5,570 bases of DNA. Source: Paracoccaceae bacterium (GTDB lineage Bacteria; Pseudomonadota; Alphaproteobacteria; Rhodobacterales; Rhodobacteraceae). The notes under the pieces were generated by a model. The model ran no database searches, had not been told where the DNA came from, and saw only the letters and a list, made by a program, of their open reading frames with translations. Made by a program: the position numbers and the translations under genes. The stretch is from NCBI GenBank assembly GCA_019090405.1, contig JAHRVZ010000145.1, positions 1 through 5,570 of the forward strand. The letters are read 5' to 3'. This document shows positions 4,071-5,570 of the stretch, one piece after another. How positions within the stretch are numbered: position 1 is the stretch's first letter; every line of letters starts with the position of its first letter.

Positions 4071-5570
4071 GGGTCGCTGGTAAAGGGTTAGTTGATCGGT
4101 CAGCTCCGGTGTCGTTCACGTTTGATGGCATTGGATATTCCGGCTTTGAGGGTGACACGCTGGCAAGTGCTTTGCTGGCCAATGATGTGCGGCTGGTTGG
4201 GCGGTCTTTTAAATATCACCGTCCACGCGGGGTTTTGACCGCTGGCAGTGAAGAACCCAATGCGCTGATGACCATAGGGTCAGGTGCGGCGCAGGATCCC
4301 AATGTGCGGGCCACGATGCAGGAACTTTACGAAGGATTGCAGGCCCGCAGCCAAAACCGCTGGCCGTCGCTGGGTCTGGATCTGATGTCGGTGACCGATC
4401 TGGCGGCCTCGTTTTTGGGTGCGGGGTTTTATTATAAAACCTTCATGTGGCCTCGGGCGTTTTGGGAAAAGCTTTACGAGCCGGTAATCCGGCGTGCGGC
4501 GGGTCTTGGGGCGTTATCGGGGGTGCCCAACGCTGACAAATACGACCGTGCCTATGCGTTTTGCGATTTGCTGGTGATCGGTGCCGGACCTGCGGGTTTG
4601 ATGGCGGCGTTAGTTGCGGGTCGGGCTGGCGTCGATGTCATTGTGGCAGATGAAGATAGCCGGATGGGTGGGCGTTTGCTGGCCGAAACCTATGAGGTGG
4701 ATGGAATGCCCGGCGTCGATTGGGCTGACCGTGTGTTGGACGAGTTGCGCAATATGGACAACGTGAGGCTGATGATGCGCAGCACGGTTGTCGGGGCCTA
4801 TGATCAGGGCACTTATGGCGTGCTGGAACGGGAGGGGCATCATGGACTGCGTGCCAAAGGTGCGCCGTTGGAAACGTTTTGGCGGATTGCGACAAAACGG
4901 GCAATTCTGGCGGCAGGCGCATTAGAGCGTCCGGTGGCGTTTCAGAATAATGACCGGCCGGGGATCATGACGGCGGGGGCGGTACGCGCCTATCTGAACC
5001 GCTGGGGTGTCAGCCCCGGGCAGGCCATGACGGTGTTTGGCAATAACGATGATGCCCACCGCACAGCGCATGATCTGACAGCGGCCGGCGTACATGTGGC
5101 CGGGGTGATCGACAGCCGCCATGATGCGCCGACATCAGATGATTTCACCGTTTACCGAGGTGCGCAGGTTTGTCGCAGCGCTGGGCGGCAGCGGTTGGAA
5201 AGCATCACAATTCGCACCACAACTGGCGAAGAAAACCTGAAAACCGATTGTCTGGCCATGTCAGGTGGTTGGAATCCAACGGTGCATCTGACCTGTCATA
5301 TGAATGGTCGCCCTACGTGGCGCGACGATATCCTTAGTTTTGTGCCAACGCCGGGAAGCGTTCCGGGCCTGTCCACGGCGGGGGCGTGCAATGGTGCGTT
5401 TTCGACTGCGGCCTGTTTGAAAGAAGGTGTCGAGGCTGCGAAACAGGTAATTGTTGATCTGGGGCTAAAGACCAAAGGTGCTGATGTCCCCGTGGCCGAA
5501 GATGCGCCATACAAAGTTGAACCGCTATGGGCAGTTCCGGGTAAAGGTCGCGCTTGGCTGGATTTTCAGA
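4067..5570 (+). CDS. soxA: Sarcosine oxidase, alpha subunit (N-terminal half, continues beyond the window)
   Basis: The frame is open from ATG 4067 to the right edge, showing 501 codons of a subunit that is usually near 1,000 residues. The N-terminal domain (about 1-100) has the family stretches RSFKYHRPRG and AGSEEPNAL. It resembles a ferredoxin-like fold but contains no cysteine before residue 166, so it holds no iron-sulfur cluster. The NAD-binding Rossmann motif is GAGPAG (172-177). The second nucleotide-fold motif reads FGNNDD (324-329), the degenerate form normal for this family. MSGGWNP and CNGAFST follow, then the linker ending GKGRAWLDFQ. The missing C-terminal half should be the aminomethyltransferase (GcvT)-like domain that binds tetrahydrofolate and captures the methyl-derived carbon as 5,10-methylene-tetrahydrofolate. 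The start overlaps the soxD stop by ATGA and lacks a strong Shine-Dalgarno sequence, which fits translational coupling. soxG would be expected next. Confidence 0.93.
   Translation, partial: MRVAGKGLVDRSAPVSFTFDGIGYSGFEGDTLASALLANDVRLVGRSFKYHRPRGVLTAGSEEPNALMTIGSGAAQDPNVRATMQELYEGLQARSQNRWPSLGLDLMSVTDLAASFLGAGFYYKTFMWPRAFWEKLYEPVIRRAAGLGALSGVPNADKYDRAYAFCDLLVIGAGPAGLMAALVAGRAGVDVIVADEDSRMGGRLLAETYEVDGMPGVDWADRVLDELRNMDNVRLMMRSTVVGAYDQGTYGVLEREGHHGLRAKGAPLETFWRIATKRAILAAGALERPVAFQNNDRPGIMTAGAVRAYLNRWGVSPGQAMTVFGNNDDAHRTAHDLTAAGVHVAGVIDSRHDAPTSDDFTVYRGAQVCRSAGRQRLESITIRTTTGEENLKTDCLAMSGGWNPTVHLTCHMNGRPTWRDDILSFVPTPGSVPGLSTAGACNGAFSTAACLKEGVEAAKQVIVDLGLKTKGADVPVAEDAPYKVEPLWAVPGKGRAWLDFQ

Noticed and set aside
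5021..5060. Apparent loss of the second GxGxxG motif in SoxA (FGNNDD)
   Set aside because: As I recall, this degenerate form is normal for sarcosine oxidase alpha subunits, so it is not a sign of a broken gene.

Overview
The window looks like chromosomal DNA from an alphaproteobacterium, most likely a Rhodobacteraceae (roseobacter-type) species. The evidence is the style of the proteins: a Tad-pilus TadG-like protein, a glutamate dehydrogenase, and a heterotetrameric sarcosine oxidase operon whose sequences match, from memory, those of marine Rhodobacteraceae and their relatives. The assignment rests on recalled family features, not on a database search.

Layout. (1) Positions 1-500, minus strand: the N-terminal third or so of a TadG-like protein with one membrane segment and the start of a von Willebrand A domain, cut off by the left edge. 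(2) 501-835: a divergent, AT-richer intergenic region with a pair of 8-bp direct repeats 20 bp apart and an AT-rich dyad. (3) 836-2266, plus strand: a complete glutamate dehydrogenase of the type related to the mitochondrial enzyme, including an antenna-like insertion near the C-terminus. (4) 2267-2494: a non-coding gap with a 12-bp imperfect hairpin, a short stem followed by eight T's, a perfect 7-7-7 palindrome and a plausible sigma-70-like promoter. These suggest that the dehydrogenase message ends here and the next operon starts here. (5) 2495-5570, plus strand: soxB, soxD and the first half of soxA, tightly packed. soxD and soxA overlap by ATGA, and a 16-codon reading frame before soxD also overlaps it by ATGA. 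soxG would be expected beyond the right edge.

How the genes work together. SoxBDA(G) oxidatively demethylates sarcosine (N-methylglycine) to glycine, passing the one-carbon unit to tetrahydrofolate and electrons to oxygen. This is a common last step in glycine betaine, choline or creatine use by marine bacteria. The neighbouring glutamate dehydrogenase could link the released amino nitrogen to 2-oxoglutarate/glutamate, but that link is inferred from proximity only. The same subunit architecture is used by N-methylglutamate dehydrogenase (MgdABCD) in methylamine users, so substrate identity is not fully settled. The pilus-type gene points away from this cluster and is probably unrelated.

I see no RNA gene, CRISPR array, insertion sequence or attachment site. 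I found no convincing undescribed system. The best second-look items are the antenna-like segment in the dehydrogenase, the palindrome upstream of soxB, and the small overlapping frame before soxD.
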